Assembly (NCBI GenBank): GCA_024742705.1
Contig: JANSXZ010000007.1
Span: 1-64,000 of the forward strand
Source of the DNA: Paracoccaceae bacterium
GTDB lineage: Bacteria > Pseudomonadota > Alphaproteobacteria > Rhodobacterales > Rhodobacteraceae
Direction: 5' to 3'
DNA: 64,000 nucleotides
Shown: in pieces, positions 63,557-64,000 of the stretch
How the letters are laid out: every line of letters starts with the position of its first letter
Numbering within the stretch: position 1 is the first letter of the stretch
Notes under the pieces: model-generated
Seen by the model: only the letters and a program-made list of their open reading frames with translations
The model's database searches: none
Told to the model about the DNA's origin: nothing
Position numbers and translations under genes: made by a program

Positions 63557-64000
63557 CTAGCGTGAAAACAGCGACCGGCGCAGGGCGGTCGGCAGGGCCG
63601 GCGCCAGCGCGCAGGCCAGGGCGGTGCCCGCGCCACGGCGGAAGGGGCGCAGGAACCCCTTGGGCGACCGGGCAAGGCCCTGCGCGGCAAGGCGCAGCGC
63701 CGTGCCCGGCGGTTGATCCAGACGCAGGGCGCGCCGCGCGAGGTAGCGCAAATGAACGGCCTCGGCGCGGGCGTCGGGGCGGGCGCCGAACCGCGCGGCG
63801 GTGCGCAGCGCCTCGGCGCGGCCGCGCGCCATCGCCGACAGATCCGCCGACAGGCCCGTCGGGCTGGCGCGATAGTGCACCAGCACAGCGTCGACCGGCT
63901 GAATCCGGGCGCCCTGGCCGACCAGCCGGATCAGCCACTCCAGGTCTTCGTTGTGCACCATGTCCTGGCGCAGCCCGCCCGCCTGCATGAAAACGCCGCG
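63557..64000 (-). CDS. Glycosyltransferase family 2 protein, N-terminus beyond the window
   Basis: Only the last 147 residues are present and the frame is open to the window edge. 'HNEDLEWLIRLVGQG' is the conserved acid region of GT2 enzymes, and 'VHYRASPTGLSAD' with the Arg/Ala-rich helical tail parallels the neighbour gene (quoted parts: YRASPTGLS versus YRIARGGLS). The two probably arose by duplication. Confidence 0.82.
   Translation of the reverse strand, partial: RGVFMQAGGLRQDMVHNEDLEWLIRLVGQGARIQPVDAVLVHYRASPTGLSADLSAMARGRAEALRTAARFGARPDARAEAVHLRYLARRALRLDQPPGTALRLAAQGLARSPKGFLRPFRRGAGTALACALAPALPTALRRSLFSR

Noticed and set aside
1-64000. CRISPR array, tRNA/rRNA, IS element, prophage or attachment site
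   Set aside because: No regularly spaced repeats, cloverleaf, transposase, integrase or phage genes were seen by reading; a tRNAscan or CRISPR finder run would settle it.

Overview
This window is a chromosomal segment of an alphaproteobacterium, most likely a member of the Rhodobacteraceae/Roseobacter group. The evidence is the high GC content with strong GC3 bias, the dusB(nifR3)-ntrB-ntrC-ntrY-ntrX cluster with an NtrC that lacks the sigma-54 contact loop, the fused ispDF gene followed by pgpA and a CinA-domain gene, a class II DAHP synthase, a PAS_5-type protein beside yicC-gmk, and a perfect FnrL-type box. No rRNA, tRNA, transposase, integrase, phage gene or CRISPR array was seen. Most of the window is ordinary core chromosome.

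Layout. 1-3844: a large secreted repeat protein (Ig-like repeats plus RTX repeats), cut by the left edge. 4026-6881: crotonase-family enzyme, an APC permease behind an FnrL box, and a lipoprotein. 7017-9852: sufE, lipA, a tiny membrane protein, hpt and a RatA/COQ10-like gene. 9876-13312: PrpD-like gene, then cinA, pgpA and ispDF on the minus strand with 4-base overlaps. 13509-20714: dusB-ntrBC-ntrYX nitrogen-control cluster. 20726-24363: cyclase-family protein, ialB-like gene, an intergenic region with two candidate minus-strand sRNAs, and a HerA-like ATPase. 24379-29698: branched-chain amino-acid ABC transporter (livKGFHM order in transcription), whose binding-protein gene is frameshifted. 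29880-37513: PQQ-type sugar dehydrogenase, a DUF4214-repeat secreted protein, GNAT enzyme, GlxA-type regulator, class II DAHP synthase and a PAS protein. 37829-41098: yicC, gmk, gamma-carbonic anhydrase and a Cys/Met-type PLP enzyme. 41106-48539: phoR-pstSCAB-phoU-phoB behind a Pho-box-like site. 48552-53861: LysR regulator divergent from glutaryl-CoA dehydrogenase, then a ThDP enzyme and a CoA-transferase. 54042-60018: TPR protein and opgC-opgG-opgH for osmoregulated periplasmic glucans. 60031-64000: esterase and rhodanese pair, then three glycosyltransferases, the last cut by the right edge.

How the parts work together. The window holds two complete nutrient-sensing modules (nitrogen: NtrBC/NtrYX; phosphate: PhoR/PhoB/PhoU with PstSCAB), a probable glutarate/glutaryl-CoA catabolic unit under a local LysR regulator, a periplasmic glucan operon, and two calcium-repeat-type secreted proteins. 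The least explained structures are the ialB/HerA intergenic region (two terminators and a CCUCCC-loop hairpin, all reading minus), the single frameshift in livK, the 15-bp palindrome over the LysR start codon, and a shared GTCAC-N6-GTGAC inverted repeat upstream of two transcription units. Start codons were chosen by Shine-Dalgarno spacing and known family N-termini; promoter calls are by eye only.
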